A DNA stretch of 64,000 nt from Oenanthe sinensis (lineage: Eukaryota; Streptophyta; Magnoliopsida; Apiales; Apiaceae). Of this stretch, positions 35,188-47,655 are shown piece by piece (positions within the stretch are counted from its first letter, which is position 1; each line of letters begins with the position of its first letter). A program made the position numbers and the translations under genes. The stretch covers positions 30,107,501-30,171,500 of the forward strand of contig CM053809.1 of assembly GCA_028671895.1 (NCBI GenBank), written 5' to 3'. The notes below the pieces were generated by a model. It was not told where the DNA came from, ran no database searches, and worked only from the letters and a program-made list of their open reading frames with translations.

Positions 35188-38100
35188 TTACATATCATCT
35201 ACGCGGTGTATCTCTCCCATCATGATCCGGTTGCTGGTAACCTTGAATCCAAGAAGTGCAGGATCAATTTGTCTCCCTTTCTTTCCTTTCTTCTTTCCAC
35301 TACGCCCCCCTTCAGATGATTCTGTAGCAGCAGCAGCATGAATGTCTGGCTGAGGCAGTTTTTTAGCATTGCTTTTTAGCATGTCGCTGAATGATGTCGT
35401 CTCTGATACATCTGCATCCCCGCAAGACGAGGTTCTCCTGAAGCGAGCATCCTTCTTTGAGGCCAGAATCTCAGCAGCTTGGTTAGATGGATTTCCCCCT
35501 GCATCACGTCTTCCTCCTAAAGAAATCAGAATTAAAGAAAATTGTTACCTCAATTCTTGTCCCAAATATCATATTTAGACAGTCTACAAGATCAAATAGT
35601 TATCCTGACAGATTTCCAACTTTCTAACATTAGCTAATAACATACTCCAAACTTATAGTCATTAATTATCTTGCATAGATTTAAGGGTACCAATGTTTTT
35701 GTCTTTTTCCAGAATTTGTAAGATTTGGTGACACAAATTTTACTAAATCCCCAGCGAGTGCCCATGTATTCATATTGGTGAAATGTTTCAAGGTTATGCA
35801 AGTTATAGCATACCTTCGGAAGGCAGCATACTACTCAACAGATTCTTTCCTCTGGCAATAGAATCAGAGGCCAGCTCAGATAAACCTTCTTGAGGCGACG
35901 AAGCCCTCGATACAGGTGGGCGTTTCAGCAATACATTTTCCTGTCTTTTAGATGGTACAGCTGCCAATCTGTAAAGGGTATGATTTCATAATTAAAGAAA
36001 AAAGATTAAGATAGGCAAGAAGCCAAAGTCCAGGCAACATTCAAATTTAAACATTACATATAGGCACAATTCTTCTCAACTACGGCAGTACGGCTCAAAT
36101 ATGGCTTTCTCTACATATCGGATCATGCTTTCAGAGTTGTAGACACACAAAACCAGACAATTTTACCAATATAACCTATTATGGTAACACCTAAACATTC
36201 ATATGTAAATTAAAATACGCCTGAAACAATTTGGGTTTACATGTTTGCCAGCCCTACGAGCAAGGGTCGAATCATAAAAAAAGCCCTCAAATAATGACTT
36301 TTGACAGCGATAATATGGTTAAATATCATTTACCTATCTTTAGAAACATCATCTTTATCAGAGCTGCTATTCTCAATCGGGTGATCATAAAAAACAGAAG
36401 TCCCGCCTGAAACAAAGTCAACGAACCATTATTAGCTTGAACAAGAATGGAAATCACCAAGGAAGGATCTTTGGGAAATTGGCAGTACCAGCTTGTGGAG
36501 TATGCCTGCTCAAGACATTTACGGGAATATCACCACGGTTAATAGCAGTCACACCTCCATGTTGAGCAAATTCATCATTAGACTCTAATGCAGACTTTTT
36601 TACTGCACCGCCTTCACTCCTTGAACCATGCAATTTTCCTTCCAGATTTAAGAAATCAGTAGATAACTTGCCAATCATGTTGGTGTTTGTGTGAATTGCC
36701 TGGGAGTTGTCCCTCTTTCCAGAGGGGTATGGAGCTTTATCATTTAATGCTCCAGAATTAGATCCAAGGAGAAACTTTTCAGTGGATTCCAGACCAACAG
36801 CCTGCTCATCTATTACTCTGTTGTGCAGGGGCCCGCCTGAATTAGAATCATAGGAACCCAATGCAAATGAGTGATTCTGATCTGGTTCTTGATTTGAAAG
36901 AAAATTGAATGAATGATTAGAGGGACTTGTCCCTGTATGATGACTAGAAGGTGGTGGCCTTCTATCATAGGATACTCCAGCCAAATCTATTTGCTCCGTA
37001 GACTGATGACCTGGCTTCTGGTGAAGCAGTTCCATAAGCAACCTCTTTGATGTATCATCACTGCTTCCAGCCGACATCCACAAACTTGGATCTTCAGAAG
37101 CCCTTCCAGCTTCAGGTTGCCTTTTCTGCCTCTCATTAATCTGTAATTGCTGAATCCGAGATTCCATCCAGTCATTAGGTAGTTGACCATTGCTCTCAGA
37201 CCATTGTCCCTCATTTACATTCAACTGAGAGGGGTGAAACAAATTTGAAACTGAAGGATGATGAGATTGGTGGGAATGAAGACCAGCGGAGAACCCAGGC
37301 ACTTGAACAGAAGGCTGCATTCGTGCACTTGGTTCATGCATATCTAAACCTTGACCACGAGCCATTGAATTAATCATATCCAGGTTCATTCCGGGACCAC
37401 CACCGGGCAAAGACATTGACCGCTCAAATTGCATTACGCCTGGATTAAGAAGACCTCGCTGGATTCGATCTTGCAATGAAAGATTTCGTTCTATATGACC
37501 CATATGCTCCTCAGGAGATGATCTTTGCTGCTGTTGGTAAAAATCTAACTGGCCAATACCTGCAGAGTTGGATCTGTGAGCACCGAAGGCAGAATTTCCA
37601 AGGAACTGGTTGGACTCGTTAACAGGCCAGGCAGAACCATGCTGTCTCTCCTCCATTTCCACACGCTGTCTCTCCTCCATTTCCACACGCTGTCTCTCCT
37701 CCATTTCCAAACGCTGCCTCAAACCCATCGGCAATTGCCGCCCGTTCAACTGCTCTTGAAGGATTTGATGTTCCAAAGGCTGCATCTGTCCATGCTTTGC
37801 ACGTGATATGAGCTCCATTAAATCACTCGGCTGATGCCCAAGATGCATTGTTTGACCATATTTAGCTCGTATAAGATGTTCAATGGATGGGTCAACATTA
37901 CTTGGAAGGTGATGAGGACGTTGTAATTCATTTAATATGTGCTGATTTAACAAAACTTGATCGACAGCATTGTTAGACCTAATAGCATCAAGACGTGACT
38001 GCCCACGAACAGGTTCACCCATTTGATTCTGCAATAGCTGTTCAAGCAGCTGTTGTCGAGCTTGTGTCTGCTGCTGCTCCTTCAGCAAAATTTGCTGTTG

Positions 38101-41100
38101 TTGAAAATGCTGCTGCTGTTGCAGCTGGTGATGCTGTTGAAGCTGAAGTTGTCGCTGTTGTTGAAGCTGCAGCGCCAAGAAGTGTTCCAGATCTTGTCCT
38201 GTTGGACTCGCCAACTGGTGCTGGTGCATCATGTTCCTGTTTGAAACTCGTTCCAAGATTGAATCATTCATGTGTGCATGAGAAGACAACAAATTATGCT
38301 GCTGCTGATGTAAATGATGCTGTTGAAATTGCTGGGGTAAAATCTTCTCAGCTAACTCGAAGCGCTTTGATTCTTGATCAAAACGTGATAACTGGACATT
38401 ATTCATGGCATCTTGGTACACGTTTGGTTCAGATGGTATACTATTTCTATAAACATCAGGCCATGCATCAGCTCCATGAGTTGAATCAGCTGTTGGATTT
38501 AATGAAGCACCCCTTGCAGCAATAGGACTAATGTGTTGATCCTGCATCCCACCACTAAAAGGACTTTTTGAAGTCTCATCATTTCTAGAATATGTTCCTT
38601 CGAGTTCAGACCATAATAACCCAAATGGATGCAACTGATTACTTTTAGAGCTCTGCATGTGAGAGTCTGTCAACTCATTAGCAGAAGGGTCACCAAACAT
38701 ATTTGCAGAAAGCTCCCCTGTGCCTCTGGAGTTTCTCCCAGGATTTCCACTACTTTCTGGTCTCCCAGGGAAGATAATTTCTGTGAGAACAAAAGGAGAA
38801 GTGGAAATTTAAGATCCAAAATGATATTATAATTGCTACTTAGCTGATGTCACAAACAATAATAGTAACAGTAACAAGAATACTAACCTTCATCTTGAGG
38901 AACAAATTCTTTAAAGCTTCTACCCTCTGAATGAGAGACTTCCAATAACTCTTCATGGGACATTCTAGGCTGCACATTATTTACTGACAGGATATCATAT
39001 TTGGACAACTGCCAATGTGGGTCATCCATAGAATGAATCATTTCACCAGAAGCTGGTAGCTTGGCCTCCAACCTCCCCTCGAATGCACCTGATGTTTCTA
39101 TTTTGGAACTTCTATCTGTGCTGCTGGCATACTCAGGCATACCTAGTAGGTGTGGCATTACCTGGCCCAGTTGTCGAAAAGGTGTTTCTTCTGGAGCATC
39201 TGTTAAACGAACAGGCAGGTCTGCTCCAAAAAACCCTTGCTCGAACCACGAAATTATATCTACCCCAAGAAAGGGACCTTGAATCTCCCCCTGAGGATCA
39301 CAATAATACAGGCTCAACTCCTCAGGTGGGGTAATCTTTCCTAACTGATACTCATTCTCCGGTGGTTGCCGGTTTCCAGTCCAATATTGCTCCACTGACG
39401 GCACAGCAGGTGACGAGTTTAGATCATCTTGAAGCTTACCACTACTAAGAGAAGCACAAGAATCAGTTCCCTCGAAAAGAGGATGCTTGGTAAAAGCTAG
39501 ATCAGAACTTCTGACAAGAGAATCAAATTGATAAGCATCATTAAATTCTTGTGCACGACTGATATCATCATTATTTGAAGCTGTTGTGATTTTCATAAAA
39601 CCCGTCTTCTCGACATCAATATTCTTCTGTTCTCCATCATGATGAACATCTCCTTCTGAAACAAATCACACATTTGAAAAGTCAAGAATTAAAAATTCCA
39701 AGAATTTATCTCAAAATTTTGGCACTCACCCTTCTGCAAAAATCTGTCACCATTATCCTGATTTACATCTTCATCTCGGGATCTTTCAGACGAATCAACC
39801 AGCTCCTCTGATATACCCAACGGAAAGCTACCCTGTTTACCGTTGGTATCTTCTAAATCTCCAATATCTGAAACAATATCCAAAACTTAAGTCAAAGAAA
39901 AAATATTTGCAATCACCAAATAGATATACTATAGATAGGCACATGGAGAGAATAGAAAGAATATAGTTACCAGCATTTTCACTTGATCTACCCTTTCTAG
40001 ATGAATTATATGATACCCCGCTATTGACAACTTTCCCGTTCCATATGTCAGCAAAGATAGCCTGTGGCATGTTCATAATGTTAAAAACTGCAAAATGTTA
40101 TACGAAAGGCACAAGCACAGCCATAGAGCAAAAATACTCTTTATGCATAATATTGCTTACCGCCTCCTCTGTGTTAGGAGCCACAAAAGCTAGTGGATCA
40201 ACAACATTTAGTTGCGTTACAGGAGGCACTTCCTCCCAATTGTCAGGTATGGTGGCAGAAGATAGATCATGCTGTTGCTTACGGTATATATCAAGAAGCT
40301 TTGCCCTGGGATAGCAATATGCCTCGCGTAGAAGGCTCAGTTTCCCTGGTACGCTTTGCTCCTTGCCAAAATGTGCATCACCAATAGGACCTGAAGATGG
40401 AGGACTAATAGCTGCACTAGACCTCCCACGGCCAACTGCGAACCCCGTATTAGAACCTTCTAACCGACCTCTTTCTGGTCCAAAGCCTGGTGCAGCACGG
40501 TAAGAACCTGGTCCACTAGCGTTTCCTTCCATTCTGTGACGTGGCCTCCACTTGTCACGAGCGTCTGCATCACGCTCAGAAACAACACGGTTACTATTGG
40601 CATTTACTTGATTTTCACTTTGAGCATCTTCCTTCTCCACCCCTGCTCTCTTCTCAATTCGAGCCTCCTTTTCTTTATCTTCAGGACCCCACCTAGATGA
40701 CCATTTGCTATCACGCCGAGCCTCATGATTGGTACTGCGGTTATTAACATCGTGCCACCTGTCAGATGCAGGCACATTCCTGTTATCAGGACTTTCTCTT
40801 CCGGGAGCATTTTCAACACGACGATCGGTTTTCCTACGATCTCTTCTGCCAAGCAATCCGGTCTCTCTTTCTTCCTCGCGCCAGCGCCTGCCGCTTTCAG
40901 TATCATTAGGAATTTTTCTCCAATCTTTTCCTTCCTCAGCTCCCTCTGGACGCCATGCATCTTTTTGACTGGAATCGGCAGAATTTCCAAGTGATAAAGA
41001 GCTAGGTGGCCTCATTTCCTGTTAATATATAAATCACAGCATCGTGATCTTTCTCTAATGATAAATAGGATAAGAAAAGTATATATGATATAAATCTATA

Positions 41101-42638
41101 CACATGATCAAGTTCAAACCCTGAAATGCAGTTCCTGATTTCCAAAACACTAGTATATCATCACGAACAAAAGCAGAATTGCTTGAATTATGAGTTCAAG
41201 GTGCATACCAAGCAAACCAGAACCCCGAGATTAAAAAACATAGAATGAAGGCATGGGCCAATTTGGCTTACTTTACTTGATACTTAAAGTTATTAAAAAT
41301 TTATAAGTAGATGTACTTCTTTATTTGAAATTATTATCTGCTTATACAGTTTAGTTAGTAATGCAAATTATAAAATATATTAAAAAATACAATAAGTTAC
41401 ATTTCAAGAGAGTCATATTTGTTTTTGTCAAGCAAAAAACCGCGTATAAATAACAGAAAGTACCTATATTCTACTACTTAAAATTCAACTTGTAAGTGAG
41501 TTTTAACCAGATAAGCCGATTTTGACTAATAAGTGAATTGCACAAACAGCCCATAGTCATTTTTTCTGTATAAATATGCAATTTATTAACACAGCATACA
41601 AAAACTACTCAAACACATGAAATATCTTCAATGAATTGAATAAACAGCAATGAGGGTTAGCAATTTCAGCAAGGATTGTTGGGCATCACAATAAAAATCC
41701 GTAAGATTCTGTTGCAATAGGACCCAAATCCACAATAAAGAGGTTTCTTACATGGCAGTTGCTTTGGAGAAATTAGTTAAAAATATCAAAAATTTATATT
41801 TATCTAAAACAATGTTTACTAAAAAGCCATTGAAACTCAACTCGAATAAAAGACATAATAAAAATTATGCAAGGTGCTTAAGCATAATAAGATTTTTTGA
41901 AACAATAATTATTAAACAATAGGATGAACTATTATATGCATCTTAGGTACTAGCATATGAGTAGAGTAGGATGAAAAATATTAACTTCACAATATATATT
42001 TGTTCAATAGCTCGTATGAAAAGGTACTAACCATCTTGTTGTCGCTTGGTTTCGCATAAAGCCATTGGGGAGACAAAGGAATGCTGCTTTCAGATGCCAA
42101 TTGATCTGTTCAAAAAATGGAAAACGATAGAAGAACAAAATAAATTAGTCCATCCAACACTTTGAGCTCAACAGCACAAACTAAAAGTAAAATAATTAAC
42201 AACTCGCCTTTCGATTCATCGAGAATCCCCAGAAACTTGTCATCTTCATTCCCTCCAGCAGCTACAACTGTTATCACATGAATTCAAATCACAAACATGA
42301 CCTTGCTACACTAATCCCGACAAAACAATTTAATAAACTTAAACTCCGAAACACATTCGATTCAACTTATCGAAATCACAGAATGTACAGACACTAAGCA
42401 AATCAATAATAAGTAACATTTAAATTAAATTGGACAAGTCGAAAACCGAGACAAACAACAAACAATAATCTGATCTGAAAACGTAAATTAACAATTCAAA
42501 CACACACGAGAGAAGCTCGTAAGAAAATCAAATCAACGGCTGAGATCGAGAGATACCAGAAGATTGATCGGGAGACTTGGAGATGAGGAGATCGTCGGGG
42601 AGATCGAGGAGGAGGTGGTGGTGGTTATTGGAGGCCAT
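35188..42638 (-). CDS. EXA1: GYF-domain protein of the EXA1 type, eleven exons, complete
   Basis: Exons 42557-42638, 42208-42261, 42032-42105, 40161-41018, 39971-40061, 39730-39867, 38888-39655, 36489-38780, 36334-36406, 35814-35968 and 35188-35516 give 1637 residues without a stop. Features in order: SPQWLYAKP near the start; an Arg/Glu-rich region (RRWREEERETGLLGRRDRRK); REAYCYPRAKLLDIYRK, whose YPRAKLL fits a YxxxxLL eIF4E-family-binding motif; the GYF domain (LSLYYCDPQGEIQGPFLGVD, then WFEQGFFGADLPVRL); a Gln-rich region (residues about 820-900); C terminus KKGKKGRQIDPALLGFKVTS, NRIMMGEIHRVDD. Arabidopsis EXA1 (also PSIG1, MUSE11) is a translational regulator that binds eIF4E-family proteins, affects NLR immune receptor levels and is needed for potexvirus accumulation. 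The third exon is preceded by an intron with a GC donor (AAAG|GCGAGT at 42207). The Met in exon 1 (MASNNHHHLLLDLPDD) has no upstream competitor. Confidence 0.95.
37646..37723 (-). repeat. Coding minisatellite in the EXA1-type gene, 24-bp unit
   Basis: On the plus strand CTGTCTCTCCTCCATTTCC plus ACACG repeats about three times. It codes for RVEMEERQ / RLEMEERQ octads in frame (RQRLEMEERQRVEMEERQ). Confidence 0.9.
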
Positions 42639-43352
42639 GGATTAAATCAACGGTTGAGATTGAATAAGAGTTGAGGTGATTGATTTGGTTAGGGTTTCAA
42701 ATATAGAAGATAGATATGCAGTTGATTGAGAGCAGAGAGTGAAATTATGATTATTATAAATAAATTTATTTTTATTTTTATTAATAATAAGAAGCGAGGT
42801 GGGTGAGGGTTTGTTTGGGTGGTCAGCTCAGCTACACTGCACAAGCAGCAGCAACCAAAATACTAAATGTCATAATTTAAATTGCTTATTATATTTTTTG
42901 ACAAAAACATTGTATTTTATTTACAAATATTATTTTTATAATTTTTTTCAAGTTTATTCTTTTCTTTTTTAACGTATTGTTGATTCTTCTTTTTATTTAA
43001 ATAAATCAGTATATGGGTGACAATTTTGAATTAATCGATATATGGATACTTATGATTAAAATTTTAGGTGTTTAATAAAAAAAATTAAACTTTATTGATA
43101 TTTTTTTTACCAAGATCTTTATTGATATTCAATAGAGACTTTTAGAAAACTATAGAAATCTTATATTATTCAATTAAAATATTAAATTTCATTATATACG
43201 TGACATTAAATTGATATTTTAAAAAGTTATATTTTATTTAATATTACAGATATTAGAAAGAGCCCAAAAAACAAAATCGACCCCAAGCTACATATAACTG
43301 CCCATCCAAAATTTGGAAATTTTGAATTTAGTTTTAGAATCTATTATATATA
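42639..43352. other. 5' flank of the EXA1-type gene
   Basis: Contains the probable 5' UTR (ATCAACGGTTGAGATTG, TTAGGGTTTCAAA on the plus strand) and then AT-rich spacer. A repeat of AAATCAACGGYTGAGAT occurs both inside the first exon border (42531) and upstream (42645). Confidence 0.45.
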
Positions 43353-44037
43353 TATATAGGGTCCTGCTCAAATAGAAAATAGCTTAAATGAGAAATAGAA
43401 AATCTTATCATTATGCATGTCGCACCCACGCACAAATTATATACACCCTCACACACACAATCACATCTATTCTCCTCCGTTTTTAATTTGATTTTTCCCG
43501 TCAATTGACAAAATTGTTTTCAAATCTAACTTCACCACATTTTTTTTCATCTCCCAACGATCAGTTTTCATACCATATGTGCTATATTTCGGCAAATATA
43601 ATTTATAATTAAAATAAATTCGTCACTTATCAGATTCAAACTTCAATCACTAAATTATATTACAGAAACCACTAATTTGTATTATAGAAATCACTAATTT
43701 GTATTACAGAAATCACTAAATTATATATCCTGGGTTCACAAAAAATAATGGAAATCGTCGAAAAAATAAAAGTCACCGGAATATATCACATATGGTATGC
43801 AAACTGATTGTTGGGAGATGGAGAAAAATGTGGTGAAGTTAAATTTGAAAAAAACTTCACTAATTAACGGGGAAAATCAAATTAAAAACGGAGGGATTAT
43901 GTGGGATTGGGTGTATGAGGGTGTATTTGATTTGTGTGTGGATGCTCCCCCTCGCCATTAGATTAGATTGAATATGTGGTGTAGATCTTATTTTCTATTT
44001 TCTATTCTAAGTTATTTTCTATTTGAGCAGGAACCTA
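43353..44037. mobile_element. 685-bp hairpin element within a TA microsatellite (Micron-like)
   Basis: Left end TATAGGGTCCTGCTCAAATA and inverted right end TATAGGTTCCTGCTCAAATA are followed by inverted arms of more than 200 bases, for example CATCTCCCAACGATCAG at about 43551 against CTGATTGTTGGGAGATG at about 43804. Both ends are directly bordered by TA repeats (43342-43352 and 44038-44060). Elements that sit in TA microsatellites are known in rice as Micron; I use the name only by analogy. Confidence 0.7.
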
Positions 44038-45590
44038 TATATATATATATATATATATTTAAATTTTATAAAATTGAATACAAGCGGAGGTGCTTGATGG
44101 GGGTACATATATAAATAAGAGTAAAGATTAATATTTCTAAGGTTATTTGGCATAATTTTGCTAGTTTAAAAAAATTATATAAATACACGAGGGTGTTATT
44201 ATGATTACAGAAGATCATAAACAATTATAAAAATGTCATTATTATTTTATATTAAAAAACACTTACAACTCACGTAATTTTCCTAAAATAATCTGAGGAA
44301 CTTTATTCTCATAATAATATTAACTTCAACTTTTTTATTATATTTAAAAATATCAAATATATATTTTCACACAAATATTTTTTAAATATTATTCTCTTCG
44401 TCCATTTTACATGTTAATTTTGAAAAAAAAATCACATAATAATAAATTTTAACATAAAAAATATTTTTCATTTGTCCATATTAATTGCAATGATTACGAT
44501 AGTTTCAATGTATAATTTAAATATTAATTACTTACATTAATTATTAGCACTAGTATCAATAATCTAAGAGTTATTTTGAAAAATTACCTATAAATTGTAT
44601 TAAAAAGAAATAGTGAACATGTATTGTGACACAAATCTATATTATATTATTAAAATCGAAAGGTTAAAAGTTTGTTGGTCAGCATTCTATTTCAATTAAA
44701 CAACTATTTTTTAATAATTTTTAAACACTAATGTCTTAATTAAAATACATATATCACTTTAATCTCCTAACTAAAACATGTATTTAAACAAAACACCCAA
44801 ACATTTATCTCTATACTATATTATTAAAATCAAAAGATTAAAAGTTTGGTGGTCCTTAGTCGGAGCATCCTAATTCAATTAAACTAACTATTTTCTAATA
44901 ATTTTTAAACACCAATCTCTTAATTAAAACACACATATCACTTTAATCTCCTAACTAAAACACATATTTAAACAAAATACCCAAACATTATCTCTATAAA
45001 AAACAAAGAAACATTATTCTATTAAAAATATATACTATATTATTAAAACCGAAAAATTAAAAATTTGGTGGTCCTTGGTCGGTATTTGGGCTGAATAATT
45101 ATTATTGGACATAATTTTTAAACATTAATCTCCTAATTAGAATACATGTCAGATATTGGACCTAATTTTTAAACAATAATCTCCTAATTAATATACATAT
45201 CAAATTAATCTCCTAAATAAAATAAATATCTAAACAAGACACACAAACAAATAAGAATGTCGAGTTCCGAGGGTCTTCCTTCATTTAATCAGTAGAATCA
45301 TCAATCTGAAAAATAGCCGTTGTTAAATTGTAGATGGGTGTTCTTTCCCCTCTATTATCCAAAGGTATTTCAACACATCTAAACATGCTGGTGGCCAGCA
45401 AATTAAAGTACATAACAGCAACCTTTTTTGCTCTACTTCATTTTCTTTGTCATTGAAGAGAATTTAAGTAGCTCCTAACTAGTCATCACTTTCTCAACCA
45501 TTCCCGCATATTAAGTGATTCCATGCATTTAAACAGGGTAATCGAGGTTTCTACGAACCCCAACCAAGGGATCACCCTTGCCACATGTAA
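44038..45590. repeat. AT-rich spacer with three Helitron-like 5'-end repeats
   Basis: CTATATTATATTATTAAAA (44636), CTATACTATATTATTAAAA (44813) and ATACTATATTATTAAAACC (45031) each begin a unit continuing with AAGTTTGGTGGTC and later CTAATTAAAACACATAT-type words. These starts resemble plant Helitron 5' termini. No matching CTRR 3' end was identified. No gene recognised before 45742. Confidence 0.5.
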
Positions 45591-45741
45591 TCACTAATAC
45601 ATGACCCCATGCAACAGTACGTTGGCGGGAAAGGAAGCTAAGGCAACAAAACCTTGATAATAAACTCTAACCATGATATCTACACTTAGCATACCTCGAA
45701 AAAGCTTGAGAAAAAAGAAAAGAAAAGAAAATAGAAAATAC

Positions 45742-45972
45742 CTCGAGTAAGGTCTTAGAGTAATGAGAAACACCATCAGAAACAAGAACAACCGTATCTT
45801 TATTAACAGATTTAGTGTCTCTAATTGACTTTCCCAAAACTCTAACACCTAAAAGGAACTCATCTCCATACAAAAGTGTAACATATGCTTCATCAGATGC
45901 TGCTAATCCAATTTTAAAATTACATACAACGAGTAATAACACAACCCCGCTTGTCAAAACTTGTAAATTCAT
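45742..45972 (-). pseudogene. IPUT1: Lone first exon of an IPUT1-like (PGSIP6) glycosyltransferase
   Basis: 77 codons from MNLQVLTSGVVLLLVV (signal peptide/anchor) through DEAYVTLLYGDEFLLGVRVL, GKSIRDTKSV, VLVSDGVSHYSKTLLE to a donor (GAG|GTATTTTC). This is the N terminus of plant GT8 enzymes of the inositol phosphorylceramide glucuronosyltransferase type, which add glucuronic acid to sphingolipids in the Golgi. The next exons should lie at lower coordinates, but nothing between 42.7 and 45.74 kb encodes the DXD region or the rest, and the EXA1-type gene follows. So it is an orphan exon, perhaps moved by a transposon; Helitron-like ends lie nearby. The exon itself is intact, which suggests a recent move or a distant remainder lost to an insertion. 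Confidence 0.75.
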
Positions 45973-46439
45973 CGTCAAGTTGAATTAAAAAATATTCATT
46001 AATACATTTTCATGAGATTATTTTTTAGCCTTTTCTTTCGAACTGTGATCGAAAAAAATCTTTTTGTTTGACTAAATTATTTATCATTGAAAAATTTATT
46101 ATAATATCTTATTTATTATTAATTCTTTTTCTAGGATGTTGCACTTTAAATAAAATATTTTCTTCTTAAATATAAAAAAATCTATATAAAAAATTATAAC
46201 TTTTTTTAACATTTTAATTAAATAATTTTATTAAATATTAAAATTGCGAGCAATCAAATTTTTAATCCAAAATTTTAGCACCCAGTTCATATCTCAACTG
46301 TTATCGCGGGCTAAAAAATCTCACAACGTAAGCACTTACACCCTTTCTCCCGAAAAACTCTCTCTCTTCGAAGTTCACGTAATCACTGCAAATTATTCTT
46401 CACACGTACCTATCTTATATAATTAAATTAAATTAGGGT

Positions 46440-47655
46440 TAATTTTAAATCTACATAACTTAACTACAAGACTTTTAAATATACCCCTAAACATTTCTAA
46501 AATTATAAAACTACGGTCCATACTTTTAATTTTTTAAAAATACGGTTATCTGTTATAACCTATACAATTACCCCATGTATCTATCATTCACGCTCAACAC
46601 AGACTATAGCATCTTCGAGCTGCGACGAGTTGCTACATGGAAGCGTTGAATCCAATTGTCGACTACAGTATCTCTCAATCACGCATCTTCGAGCTTCAGT
46701 GACGTCTTAGCTCTTCTCCTTCTATTAATCGGCCCCGCAAGGGTAGTTTCACGGCGGCGTTGAGTTGAATCAGAGCGGCGACGAGAGTTTCGCTACGGCG
46801 ACTGAGATTTGTAAGTATATTTATTTGTATTATGTATGTATATATGCAGAATTAGCAGTGATAGAGATAGAGATCAAATTGAGAGTTATAGAATGACAAA
46901 GTATGTATGTATGACTATTTATGTATTTTATGGATATATATATGTTCACAACTGTAGTATAGAATAATTATGTGTACTTGAATTGAATATATAGAGAATG
47001 ATTAAGCACGAGATTAGGAACAAAATTGGGATGAAATTCAGTTGAGATATAGAGATCAAATTGAGAGGAGATATGTATGTTTATTTATGTTTTTATATAT
47101 ACATAATTGTAGTATAGAATGATTGTATGTGTGTGCTTTGATACAAATAAGTTACAAATATGTTTTGCAACCACTCATATCAGTTGCAAACTATTTTGCA
47201 AACATGTTTTATGTTTGTATATATGCAGAAATGCATATATTTTAAGACATTATGTACAAGAGGCCCCGCAGGGGCACACATTGTCGAAGATATATTGTAT
47301 TGGGAATTTTACAAAACTACCTAACTTTTTAAGGTTTGTTTTCAAAAATACGGTTTGAGTTGCAGATGAGGTTGCAACACTGGCGCCACAGGTGAAAAAC
47401 AGTTGCAGATGAGGTTGCAACACTGGCGCCACAGGTGAAAAACAGTTGCAGATGAGGTTGCACCGTATTTTTGAAAAAAGTTTTATATGTTTGGGTATTT
47501 CTGAAAAAAGCCCGTAGGTGATTTAGAATTAGTATTGAGCTTTAGGAATTTGTAACCTCAGCAACATTTTTACATGGTATAGTTGCATTAATTTGTTTTG
47601 TTTATTAGTAGTTCTGTTTTAGTATTGATTTTTGGTATTATTTGTTGAAGGATAA
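46440..47655 (+). other. 5' region of the Mutator-like element
   Basis: 46560-46810 is less AT-rich and ends in a good splice donor (GAGATTT|GTAAGTATA, 46811); a matching acceptor lies just before the transposase start (GTTGAAG|GATAAATGG, about 47650). This looks like a 5' UTR exon and intron of the transposase gene. AAAAATACGGT words occur at 46536 and 47344 and inverted at 47462. The left end of the element is not defined. Confidence 0.4.
47344..47476. repeat. 43-bp tandem repeat inside an inverted repeat
   Basis: TTGCAGATGAGGTTGCAACA plus CTGGCGCCACAGGTGAAAAACAG occurs at 47360, 47403 and partly at 47446. The array is bordered by CAAAAATACGG (left) and CCGTATTTTTG (right), an inverted pair, so the array could form the loop of a hairpin. 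Confidence 0.85.

Noticed and set aside
37995..38525. 176-residue plus-strand Val/Ala-rich frame
   Set aside because: Antisense shadow of the Gln-rich exon of the EXA1-type gene (CAG/CTG codons).
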